Source of the DNA: Lactarius indigo
Lineage: Eukaryota > Basidiomycota > Agaricomycetes > Russulales > Russulaceae
Assembly (NCBI GenBank): GCA_025766275.1
Contig: JAFKAC010000006.1
Location: 310,001-374,000, forward strand
DNA length: 64,000 nucleotides
Reading direction: 5' to 3'
How positions within the stretch are numbered: position 1 is the first letter of the stretch; every line of letters begins with the position of its first letter. The position numbers and the translations under genes are program-made. This document shows positions 23,899 to 34,813 of the stretch, piece by piece. The notes beneath the pieces are model-generated. The model was not told the DNA's origin. It did no database searches and saw only the letters and a program-made list of their open reading frames with translations.

Positions 23899-23995
23899 TG
23901 GCACTGACGAGATTCGAACTCGCGAGGTTTCCCATCACGGATTGGCTCAATATAGAAACCTAAACGTGACGCCATAACCACTCGGCCACAGTACC
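23899..23995 (-). tRNA. trnL-UAG: tRNA-Leu (anticodon UAG) with an 18-nt intron
   Basis: Read on the minus strand: acceptor GGTACTG pairs with CAGTGCC (seven pairs with one G-U), discriminator A; D-arm GCC...GGC with GAGTGGTT in the loop; anticodon stem TCACG/CGTGA; T-arm GCGAG-TTCGAAT-CTCGT; and an extended variable arm, as in Leu and Ser tRNAs. The 25 nt between the anticodon stem halves equal a 7-nt loop plus an 18-nt intron after position 37, leaving TT-TAG-G, i.e. anticodon UAG (codon CUA). Internal promoters (A box in the D-arm, B box GTTCGAATC) are present. Confidence 0.9.
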
Positions 23996-24216
23996 CTAAT
24001 ACAAGCGAGTGAGAAAAGAATAGCAAGCCATCTGGGAGCATCGGTTGTTAAGGGCCTCGTCGAGCTTTGCAGGTCGTTGCACTTGGCGATATGGACGTGA
24101 ATCCTTGTCTCTTCTGAGAGTCACTCTTCACATCTGTTGCGCCCCCCGTTTCTTTCGCGCGGACGCCGGCAGTCTCGTCCCTACCCACCCGCCGTCGTCT
24201 CCACACCACTTCCTCA

Positions 24217-26038
24217 ATGTCTTCCATGTTACTCTCCTCCACTGGTTCTAGCGGTCAACCGCTCCATCCTGCTCCGGCTCGCCCTCATGGACCTCGCACC
24301 TTCCAGAGGTCCGCCTCCCCCGCCCCCTATTCAGCCGCACAACCGACCCAGCCTCTGAACATACGCAAAGTGTCCAATTCCACCTTTCTAACCCCTCCGA
24401 GTCCCCCCGTATCTCGTACACCTACACCGAAGCTTCGCTCTTCAAATACCATCCCCTTCTCCTACTCCGGGTAAAGGTAAACCCAGTCTCAAGCTTGCCA
24501 TCAGTGGCCCTAGTTCCCGTCCTGTCGAACCAGCAACCGTGGGCCTCTTTGGCGGTGATTACTATGGGGGTCCACAGACACCTTCCGTATCACCTCCAGG
24601 CCAACGATAGTGGCATCGATGATGCCACTATCCGTCCCTCCACGAACACGTCTAGACCTCTCTCGATGGAGGATGTCCGTCGTACGATAACAGATATCGA
24701 GGCCCAGACCCGCTCCACGCCCCCTCCGCCCACATACCCCGGAGAGGAGCAAATCGATGATCAGCCACAAACAGAATGGTCAGACGATGTCTTCGATGAG
24801 GTTGCACGTCTCGGAGAAGGTGCCGGTGGTGCCGTACACGAGGTCAGGGACAGACGCACAGGAAAACTCATGGCACGCAAGACGATTACCACTCGTGAGG
24901 CCCCAATGAAGCAGCTGGTGCGCGAGCTCGGAATTATCACTACAATCAAGCATCCCAACATCATTCGTTTCTATGGCGCGTATATGTCCCCATCATCCAG
25001 CGAAGTCAAGGTGGTGATGGAAATATGCCCTGGGAAGAGTTTGGAAGCCGTAGGCAAGCGTATCAAGGAACGTGGAGCCAGAGTCGGCGAGAAAGTCGCA
25101 GGGAGGCTTGCGGAAGGGGTACGTGTTGTCGTTTTTTTAATGACATTCGCAATCCTCATCTTCTCCTTCAGATATTACAGGGCCTAGCTTACCTTCATTT
25201 GAAAAAGCTCATCCATCGCGACATCAAACCTTCCAATGTCCTTCTTTCCCGAGAGGGTGTCGTCAAACTTTGTGACTTCGGCGTTTCAGGAGAATTGATC
25301 GGGTCTGTAGCGGGCACGTTCACTGGCACCAGTCTCTACATGGCTGTATGCATTGTTCAGTTTGTCACGTAATATCTGCGCCTGACATGTGCCTGCCTTG
25401 CAGCCAGAACGTCTTTCAGGTCTCGAATATTCCATCCGTGCGGATGTCTGGTCGACAGGCCTGTCGCTCCTTGAGCTTGTGCAAAACCGTTTTCCCTTCT
25501 CTAGTGATATGCCTCCCATCGAACTCATGATCTATATTACACAAAGCGAGGTGCGTGTTTCATTTCTACATCGCGCTCTACGATTTACCCGTTTTACGTC
25601 TAGCCACCGCAGCTAGAAGACGAAGCGGAAGTACGCTGGAGCGATGCCATGAAGGACTTCATCAAAGAGACGTACGTCTATTCGCCAGCCCCCTCCCTCA
25701 TGCCTTCATCCTGACATCATCCTTCCTAGCTTGCGAGTCGACCCGGCCTTGCGTCCAACGCCAAAGGAAATGCTGTCCCATGAATGGATCGTTAGAATTA
25801 TGAAGCAGGAGGTGCCCATGGAACGGTGGATCCGTGAAGTCTGGGGTTGGCCCAAGCCCAACCGGAAATCCAAGGACTCGTAAGGCCGAACTTTGTTACA
25901 CCTTCTTCCTGCGTGCTGATTACACCTCGATTACTCCCTACTAGTACTTCTCGTCCTGGTTCGAGTCGGAGGGAGGCCGTAATACCCGATGTTCCTCCTA
26001 CTGAACGCCGTTCGAGCGGTTACACCGCTGCCCAATAA
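24217..26038 (+). CDS. MKK1: MAP kinase kinase, MKK1/2 (cell wall integrity) type
   Basis: The kinase domain has [11 protein letters not shown] (glycine loop), ARKTI (catalytic Lys), [11 protein letters not shown] (catalytic loop), [11 protein letters not shown] (Mg-binding DFG), the activation segment [28 protein letters not shown] and an RPTPKEML segment. The GTFTGTS...APER activation segment is that of yeast Mkk1/Mkk2 and fission yeast Pek1, which phosphorylate the cell-wall-integrity MAP kinase. Well-supported exons are 25172-25345, 25404-25550, 25604-25671, 25730-25879 and 25945-26038. The Ser/Pro-rich N-terminus (from ATG 24217) changes phase twice, near 24450 and 24605; the middle phase encodes [14 protein letters not shown], which looks like real coding. 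One intron (24472 to about 24576) could bypass both breaks but would discard that segment. Confidence 0.92.
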
Positions 26039-29000
26039 TTGCCTCGATTGCCCCAATTCTTTATGAACATGCGCAATCACGGACATTGTTTTTCATCCAT
26101 GATCTCCCTTGCTATCTCCCGCTTGCGTCGCTTTCAGGAGCCCGTTTAAACGCAGTCGCCACCTTTTTGTCCTCGCACTCACCACGTCTCTTCAATGTTA
26201 CTCGGTCACATCTTGTTTGATAGGAACCCTTGTTCAAGCGTATGTAGAAAGATCAAAACCTCGTTTGCATTGTATTTTCGCCACTGCGTGAACGTGATTT
26301 CCTCCTTCCCTCGGCGAATCAGGGCTTCCCTGCTTTAAGGGTTTGGTCCGGACATGATCACTCCAGAAGCCGAAATGTGAACCGATCAAGTTCTCACAAT
26401 GTCTGGTAGGTAAGGACGAGGCCACCAAGCAGCGTTAAACAACGCCCATTTGAAATACGCTTCACTTTTTCACACAAACGGGCGTAAAAAAAAAAAGTAC
26501 ACTGCTATTCACGTAAGAAAACGACCATATTCAGAGACCGAAGGGTGTTCGTCAACGTGTACACTGTGCGTGTCTTTCTACAAGAGAGCCCACCTACCAA
26601 AAGGGAAAACGTCCGCTGGATCTTTGCCACTGGCAGTACTGCCGACGTTGCCCGTTCTAGAACTGTTGATCGCATTTCGTAGCATTCTCGTGAGTGGGCT
26701 TCGATACAGTGCAGCGGAGCTGGTGGAGAGGTTGTTTGATGTGTCCATTTGATTTTCAAACCCTGCAGTACGGGGGGAAGCTTCTAGACAGTCAATCAAA
26801 TTCCGGAACGCGTGGCAAGACCGAGCCCCCGCGCGATAACGGGGAAATTCGAACGCAGTTAAACTTGTGAAGACAATAATTTCTCAAACCGATTTACGCC
26901 GCACATCTGGTCGCACTACTGCGTCGGTCTCGCAGGCGCGACTCATGTGAGAGTGAGTCACTAACGCTGGGCGCTCGACCCGCCTTACGAACTTCTACAC
27001 TTGCCTTTTTCGGTCGATTATGATAAGCACCCCCAGTGGGCGTGCCTCTGACGTATTTCTGAAGGAAGACAACAAAAGAACTTATGTACTGTTTATGTAC
27101 AAGCAGTACCCGCACGTTCTACGGGCAGTGGTCACACTGTGAGCGGTTCTTAAATTCTGAAACCCCGAGAGGTCTGGAAGAGAAACGGTCAAACAAAGAA
27201 GAAAATGGAATGATTTCTGGTTCGTTCAGCGCGAGTGAAGGCCTCGGCAGCGGCTTTTCTGGCCAAGTCTTCGGGTCTCGGTCTCCGCCGCGCTCCTTGA
27301 TGTTACTGTGATGGACTGTGACACAAGGATCCCATCAGACTGACCCAGAATACTGCACCTCAAGCATGTTCCCTATCAGATGAGAAGGAAGGAAGAACGA
27401 TCTTGATGGCGCGGAACGCGGACTGCCGACTTTTGAAGGAACGAAAACGAGGACCAGCAAGGTATGTGGATAGTGAAAGGCATTCGGTACTAGTGCTCTA
27501 CAAGCGTGATGGTCAACGTCCGAGCCCATCCCCAAGGCTGCTGGGAAAACGGACAGTTTCGTGTTCCTAAGCAATTTGGCGAACTACCAAGCACACCACC
27601 GAAATGTGTAAATTTTGGTCATCAAGACGCAAATGCGTCCTCGAAGATCTTTCCGCCTAACCCGTCAAAAATTCGACCTTACACCGCGACCCATGACCCA
27701 AGAGCGTATAACCCGCTCCACTGGTCTCTCTTCTGATTACTCATTAGTGACACCTACCAACTTGACACAACCATTACGCAACGCTCTCCTTCAGTGAAAC
27801 AGTCTTTACATGTCGCAGCCACGGTCTCGCTCGCTTTCTTCCTCTCGTTCGTCTCAGTAATTCACTCATGCAAACACTAGCCGTCTCACTTTCTCAAAAT
27901 TACTCTGTTCTTCATTCCCAACCTCGGGCAGCATGTCCCCGACAGGCGGACCGGTTACGAGCAGTACAACACAGTACCAGTCCCTTAACTCAATTATGCA
28001 TTACTCTGTGATATGATCGTCAAAACCCGGAGAGCAACACCTACTAGTGTGATCCCTCGCGACGGTGTCTTCGACTTTTTCAGTTGCGACCGAGGGGCAC
28101 TTCCCCCTTGCGGTGTCCGGGCTATGTCCTGGAACGGCGTGGGCCATTGAACCTGTGTAACGGCCTAACATCTGGGTCCCAACAAAGTTTCAAGTAGCTT
28201 CCATGCCCGACTCTTCCCCGACATGATGAACTGGTGAGATTCTTCACCGAGTTCCATCAGATCTACCGGATCTATGCCTGACGCTGACGATGGCACCGTA
28301 GTACAAAAAATGACCCTAAGAACACACTACGTGCCTGCTCTATCGAATCATGGCTAGGCCGGTCTCCCTCAACCTTTGCGGAATCCGAAAATGAGCCACG
28401 AATATCATCTCAGTTCGCTCGATCTCCACGCTTTCCACCTGGCTCACACTGATGTTCAGGGCCTTGTCTCCATTCCCCGTTGGGAGGCTTTTGGTCTTTG
28501 CGGCTCCGCTACCAACTCGGAGACTGTCGAGCTGAGGTTATTCGATTTTTATTTGTATTTTTGACTTTTTAGTTGCGAGCACCTTTCCACTGAGAATTCT
28601 TCAACACAAAGCCTTTCAGACAACATCTTCCCCACGAAGCCGAAGGCCTGGCGTTTCAAGTCATTCAAATTCCTATAATTCTACGGGCCACGAGCATGGC
28701 CACGAGGATGGAACGTACTATTACACAATGCAACACGCGATCTAGATTAACCAAACAAAAAAAAAAGCATTTTTCTCGTGCGATCACGGACGCAATTCAT
28801 CCGATCTATCTTTCCCTCGGGCGCGACCCCGGCGGTGCTTGACACCATGTTGTATACTGACCCATAAAATGAATCCGCGGAAAATGCATGGGGTCATCTG
28901 CGATGGAGGCGCATTGAAAAATTATTTTAGAAACACCCTGGACTTGGTAGGTAGGTCAAGAGTAGCGCTTGCGGGGGAAAGTCGTGCGTTCAACGCACAA

Positions 29001-29843
29001 CCTCAGAATTGAGCTGAGTGGCGTCGGCAAGGTAACATCGTTAGCCTTTGTGCTATGGGTCGTCATTTAAGGATCGATACCGCGGGCGGACGAAGACATT
29101 GATGGAAACAAGGAGTATAGCACCTACGAAAAAAAAAAAAAAAAACAAGTGACAATATGGATCAGACCTCGATCAGGTGTCGTGATCTGTGGCGGAGTTA
29201 CTTACAATCCGAGCTAGCGGCGACCATAGAACAGAGCTGAAAAGTAGGGTAGCTCGAATCTGCAAATATTCTCGACAGCGTACTTCCAACCCATCAAAGA
29301 AGTGAGGCAAAGGGTAGCAAAGGTTGTGAACCTTGTCACTGGTTCCGCTTTCGAACGAGAAGCCCGGGTTTCCTTGACTGAATAAGGCAGGAGGTGCCCA
29401 AAAGAAAGATGCCGCCTTATTTCACATCAACGCGACTTTCATTCTTTGACCCCAAGGGCCCTGAGCCCGCCGGCATAAGCCCAGTGACGAACAAATGAAA
29501 GGCTAACATGGGCAAAAATAAATTCCCCTCAAGTTGCGTCCCATCCACCTTCTTTTACACGTTGTAAGACACACAGCCCACGCGTGGCAAGGCCACTGTT
29601 TGGGAGTGCGGGCAGGCGCACACCTTTATTTGCGCAGTTGATTCCGTGGAAGAAAGTTCACGAAATAGCAACAACCCTGAGATCTTACGCTCGGCGATCC
29701 CTTCCCGATACGCGGTGATCCGGCAGTCGTTTGGTTCGACCGCTCGAACAGGGCTCCCATCCCTGGGGCTTATAAGTCTCACAGAATAACTTCCACGTCT
29801 CCCTCGCCCGTCGATCCCAACTTCCAGAACCATCCGAAATAGT
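26039..29843. other. Gene-poor stretch (3.8 kb)
   Basis: No gene, tRNA or intact mobile element can be supported. Several A- and T-runs occur (about 26485, 28755, 29128-29145). A perfect GTGCGTT/AACGCAC inverted repeat lies at 28991-29005. Short frames lack motifs. This is the longest empty stretch in the window. Confidence 0.5.
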
Positions 29844-31055
29844 ATGGCCGACAACCTATCTTAGCGAGTCCCTCCTTTCGGTTCCAAGTTTGAGCCTGGC
29901 TGACACTTTTCACCCCCCCAGCTCTTCCTCAGGTCACTATCTTCCCCCCTACTACTCGTCTTCACAGTCGTCGACAACCACCAATGCTCTTGATCTCGCC
30001 GCGCCCCTTTCGAGGTCGACGGATACGACGCAGCGCAGACGACCGAAATACACCCGCAGTAAGACGGGCTGCATGACGTGCCGTCAAAAGAAAATCAAGG
30101 TTCGTTTGTTCCCAGGTGGCATCCCTCCCTCGTCGGCCGTTTGTGCTGAAGGCACTTTTCAGTGCGACGAGAATAAACCCAAGTGCCACCGCTGTGCTCA
30201 TGGTCAACGAGACGTAGGTTTTGATGCTTCTGACGCCCCTGCTTTCCTCTGAGAACTCGTCGTACAGTGCACTTGGCCCGTCGGGGTCGAGCCACGAAAG
30301 AGGGCTCCCCCGAAAAGAGTGGACACGATTCACATGGACCCTGGCGACGTCCGGCCGTCGACGGCCAGTTCTTCTGGCATTTCTGAGGGCTCTACCCCAC
30401 CGACGAGAAACCATACACCTCCGAAACGCGAGCTGCCAGAACTTGATTTGCCTCCCTTGACACTGCGAAGACACAGGTAGGCCATGTTACGACTTGCAGG
30501 CCTTGTGGCTGACGTACGCCAGTGACATTCATGGACAGCCTCACCACCCCCATTCGATGGCTTCTTTGATGGACCCTGGGCACCGATCCAGGTGCGTGGC
30601 GTGTAGTTCGTTCACCCACAACGTTACTTACGTCGGACAGTATTCTTCCCGTCACCTCAGGCTCCCAGTTCCATGCCCCTCCTTCACATCCTTCCTCGCT
30701 CTCTGTGATACCTGAGCTGTCAAATCCGTACCTCACGCTACCTCCCGTGAACCAGCTCTATACCCCCGCACCGCAGCAGTATTCGTCGCCTCCGTCTCTT
30801 GGAATTCCCCGCGTCACTCAGACGAACGGCTCCGGCTATAGATATTATGAAAACATGCAACAACCCGTGTCTCATTGGATGTCTCAAACCCCGTCGCAAT
30901 TAGAGCCCATGGACTCCTACGTAAAGTCTCTTTTTTTTTCATAGCGACCCTGCATCCCACTGAACTTACGGTCCGTCACTCAGTTCTCCCACACGCAAGA
31001 CAGGTTTCCCACAGGAGCATCATCCTCTGATACCCAACCCAATCGATACCACTAA
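29844..31055 (+). CDS. Short Zn2Cys6 binuclear-cluster protein
   Basis: The DNA-binding cluster is assembled across three exons: CMTCRQKKIK (ends 30099), CDENKPKCHRCAHGQRD (30163-30213) and CTWP (from 30268), i.e. C-x2-C-x6-C-x5-C-x2-C-x7-C with the usual basic residues. Further introns at 30477-30520, 30593-30640 and 30922-30984 keep the frame to TAA at 31055. The rest is Ser/Pro/Thr-rich, ending DTQPNRYH; no fungal-specific middle homology domain is seen, so the protein is much shorter than typical Gal4-type factors. Start: the frame upstream of 29890 is open but lacks ATG; ATG 29844 fits only if one extra base near 29862 is ignored. Likely a nuclear regulator, target unknown. Confidence 0.82.
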
Positions 31056-33470
31056 TTTCAGTAATTCATCAGTGTTTTCGTCGTTGTGCACATCTTGACT
31101 GTTAATCTCATAATTTGCTGTGATATCAGACTTTTTACAACAGTATCATACCATATTGCATTCGTATTTTTTGTACTTCAGCACTATTGTATAAATTTTT
31201 TTAAATATAGGGCTGCCGTTCATCACTATCCTATCATTTTAAGTTGCTTACCAGGTGTGCTCCTCGAGGTGGTCGAATCAAGAACAGGCGGGTCGATTCC
31301 CGGTGAGCGCGCATCAAAAAACTTGGGTCATCTCTGACGTGACTCTGTTACCAAATACGGTTTTCGGAAGATCAGGCTATTCTGTATAACTCTGAATACG
31401 TATACATTCAGATGTATGCAGCGTGGCTCACGACCTCCAGGGTTTCAGTATATTGGGCACTGGGCGCCTTCTAGCTCATACACAAAATACGGATAAGGAA
31501 AGGATGAATTATCGGCGGACCAGCAGGGGGCAGTCACTTGACACATTGCGATACAAGCATGAGTCTGCCACATTGTGGTTCAGTTATTCGTGCCGCTCCT
31601 AGTAAAACTCACCTGATTCTGGGTTGTCCATCGAGTTGCCGTACATCGGATTGGAAGGAGGGGGTGACCGCGCCGTATGATCGCGCCGGCCAGCGCTCAA
31701 GGGAGGGTACGTGACCCGGTATGTATAGTATGGAACTAAAACGTGTCCCGTGGGTTTTACATTCTTATGTGCTTCCCCCGTGTCGTTTTAAGGAGACTAC
31801 ATCGGTGGATTGGCTAAGAAATGGAACCTCAAGGCACTGCGCGTTCTCAAGAAAGGATACAAAGTTCCCAAGCCGTGGCATGATGGCATCCGAGGTTTAC
31901 TTCCACTCTGGTTCGTTGATTAGCATAGTGTCGTGTTCTCAATTGTCGGGGCATCTATAAGAGCGTGTACTCAGTTGATCAGCACGTGCCCCAGAGACAT
32001 TGCGCTCTGATTTCAGCATGGTTGTCGCATGCCGGGGAAGGAAGGGGCTCCACTAGTGTAGCAGTGATTGGGAATCCGGGCGCATTCAGTTTCCACGGCA
32101 GTCATTGTTTACCTGCCATGGAAGCACATGTTGAAACCTCACGCCATCAGCCCATGCAATTTCCACCTCCGATTGCATTCAAACCCTGGACGCATTGCAA
32201 AACGTAATGCTTCGTGTGCTTGAAGACTGTCCTTGCGCCATATTGCCGTCGCTGCCCAGACTCGCGGGACAATTACAACGTGCTGATGACGCATGGCCTT
32301 TGAGCAATTTTTTTTTTTTTTCTTTTTAACTTTCTTCCGGGAATGCGGAGGGAAGACAGAACCTATCCTTGGTGTCACCTCAAAAGCAAACGCCCAGACA
32401 CGTGGGAGGGGAGGGCATTGACAGGGACACCATATCCTCGGCAATAAGCGTTTAGACACTTTCAAATAACAAACAGTCGGTTCCGTGATCAGACCATGGT
32501 CGGTTCGAATCATTTGTTGGGGTGCAAAGAAGCCCTGATCAAAAAATGTTACGCCCAGCATCGCTCGTTTCTAGAATGAGTGCAAAGCGGGGACCTTTCA
32601 TTTGAACAGTTGAGATCTTCCGTAGCAGAGTCGTCAGTGTTTGGTGAGGCTGCATATTAGGAACCATATGCTTCTCAGGCGGTGTAATCGGAGGATGATG
32701 CAATCCAAACATTCTGTCAGCGTGTACACCTACGCCAGTCACGGTTTCACCCTTTACAGTAACAGCACCGAGGAGAACTCGAAGAACTCCGAGTCGCATG
32801 CTGGGACGGCCCGAGATAGATCATTAAGCGAAAGCCATAAGCCGGCGGCAGGCGACTCGTCATATGAACAATGAAATCAAACTAGGTTTACCGAAGTTGA
32901 ACGGCTCACAAGGCTGCTGTGCGCGGCTACACCGCGCAGGAACACGGCGCTTGGCAAGCTGTGGAAGACAATGTTCAATCGAACTCGACGGTGTTCAGGT
33001 CCACACGCCGCAGGTTCGTACGGTTTCAGAAGAGGGTAAACTCGAAAGAAGCACGCACCAACAACATGTGTGATGGATCCAGCAACAAGATAGGGCTGTG
33101 TTTCCTAAAGAAATTGTTTCAGGACGATGACCATCAAGAGCAGCAGAGAGGCGGGCAAGGGGAGACGGAGATGATAGGAGTCATGTCGAGTGTGTCCTGA
33201 TTCGACGATCATGGGACTGACGAAACTGGGTGGTTGTGTCTGGGAACTGTCACGTGGAAGTGGGATCATGCAGAGGAGCAACGGGGAATCGACAAAGGGC
33301 TCTCTCACTTGACTCGCGCTCTGCTCGGGCCATCGTTCTAATCATCGTTCACGTCTCTCTCTCAACATTCAAAACGTGAGTACAATTTGGACCAGTCTCG
33401 TCTTCAAGTTGGCAATATTGCACCAAGCCGATGTCTTCGAAACCCACTGAAGACAATACTATTTCTCCCC
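31056..33470. other. Gene-poor stretch
   Basis: About 2.4 kb without a supportable gene. The part at 31080-31210 is A/T-rich. A B-box-like GGGTCGATTCC lies at 31291-31301 but no tRNA fold surrounds it. The last 150 bp are the promoter and leader of the PP2C gene. Confidence 0.5.
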
Positions 33471-34813
33471 ATGGGGAAGACTCAGCTGGTGTCAAGTTAC
33501 CTTACGTCGCTACTGTAAGCTTCCTATAGTTGCATTCTCTTTACGCGGTCTTATGCGCTAGGGAGACGCCAAATTTTTGGTCATCAAGCCAACCGACTTT
33601 TCGGTTCGGCGTGTTGGATGAGAAAGGACCCAGGCGGACGATGGAAGACGCGCACTCTTACGTGTTTGATTATGCTGGGGTGCACGGACAAGGTTTCTTC
33701 GCCGTTTTTGACGGACATGCCGGAAGGGAGGCTGCTGACTGGTGCGGCCAGAATTTTCATGAAGTGAGTCCCACACCTATCGCATCATGCTACATCGTTC
33801 ATGTCTCGTTTTAGTACATGCTCTCAACTCTCCAAGCAAATCCCGAAACTACCATACCCGATGTATACAATCAGACGTTCCACAAAGTAGACAAAAGCCT
33901 ATCAAAAATTTCCGAGGACTCTCAGGGCAAGATACATTCCGGTTGCACTGCCGTCACCGCCTATCTTCGCATCGAAGACGCCGATGGGCGCCAATCCTTC
34001 CTCAAGACTCCGCCTGATTCCTTGTCAACCCCAACTCTTGTAAAGGACGTCCATGATGCGGAATCTGATGACTCGCGAAGTGCGAGCGGAGACGCTGCCG
34101 AGGATCAAAGCAAAAAGTCACCGCAAAGCCGACTGAAGAAAGCCCTTGGGCGGTTTAGCCATACCAGTCGGTCACCGTCATCTACACCACGCTCATTATC
34201 TCCTAGTATCAGTTCCCTCGAAAAGGTTCCTCACAGTAGTGCTTCCACGTCTTCACAACAACCCCCTACTGAAACTCCCTTACGTCGAGTGCTTTATGTC
34301 GCAAACGCCGGAGACGCTCGTGGCGTTTTGTGTCGGAGTGGACGTGCTTTGAGACTGACTTATGATCACAAAGGTACGGACAAGCAAGAGGCCAAGCGGA
34401 TTATGGATTCCGGGGGCTTCGTAATGAGCGGACGCGTCAATGGCGTGTTGGCCGTTACGCGGAGTTTAGGAGACTCCTCAATGAAAGAATTTGTCGTTGG
34501 TGCACCGTACACCACGGAGACGGAGTTGACCGAGGACGACGAGATGTTAATATTGGCCTGCGATGGGGTAAGAAATTATGACCAATTTCGAGTGTTGTAT
34601 CTGATTGTCATTCGTGTCCCTTGTGCACAGATATGGGACGTTCTGGATGACCAGGCCGCTTGCGATCTCGTACGGGCTATCTCGGATCCGCAAGAAGCGG
34701 CATCAGCCCTGGTCCAAGAGGCCACGCACCGATACACAAACGACAACATTACGGTCATGGTGATACGACTAAAGGATGTTCCCTCCGAATTGAAGCCTGT
34801 CACAGCGGTATGA
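33471..34813 (+). CDS. PTC1: PP2C-type protein phosphatase (PTC1-like)
   Basis: Exons 33471-33514, 33562-33763, 33815-34567 and 34631-34813 join in frame into 393 residues. PP2C motifs appear in order: RRTMEDAH, FFAVFDGHAG (metal-binding Asp), SGCTAVTAYL, YVANAGDARGVL, DHKGTDKQEAKRI, VLAVTRSLGD, LACDGIWDVL (metal-binding Asp) and NDNITVMVIRL. The enzyme dephosphorylates Ser/Thr residues; Ptc1 in yeast counteracts MAP kinase pathways, which makes the MKK gene in the same window an interesting but unproven partner. A Ser-rich low-complexity insert of roughly 100 residues sits between SGCTAV and YVANAGDAR. I chose ATG 33471 because only that frame continues correctly across the first 47-nt intron; the upstream ATG 33431 does not. 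Confidence 0.92.

Noticed and set aside
24472..24576. A single long intron in the MKK N-terminus that would avoid both frame changes
   Set aside because: It would discard [14 protein letters not shown], which looks like genuine coding sequence of this kinase family; kept only as an alternative.
28991..29005. Inverted repeat GTGCGTT/AACGCAC, like a tRNA T-arm or terminator
   Set aside because: Flanks do not form a tRNA, and a single short hairpin in eukaryotic spacer DNA is not evidence of function.
31247..31310. Possible tRNA around a B-box-like GGGTCGATTCC
   Set aside because: No acceptor, D or anticodon stem can be formed around it.
33515..33529. A 15-nt GTAAGC...TATAG intron in the PP2C gene
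   Set aside because: A 47-nt intron (33515-33561) from the same donor, combined with ATG 33471, gives a perfect frame into the phosphatase domain.
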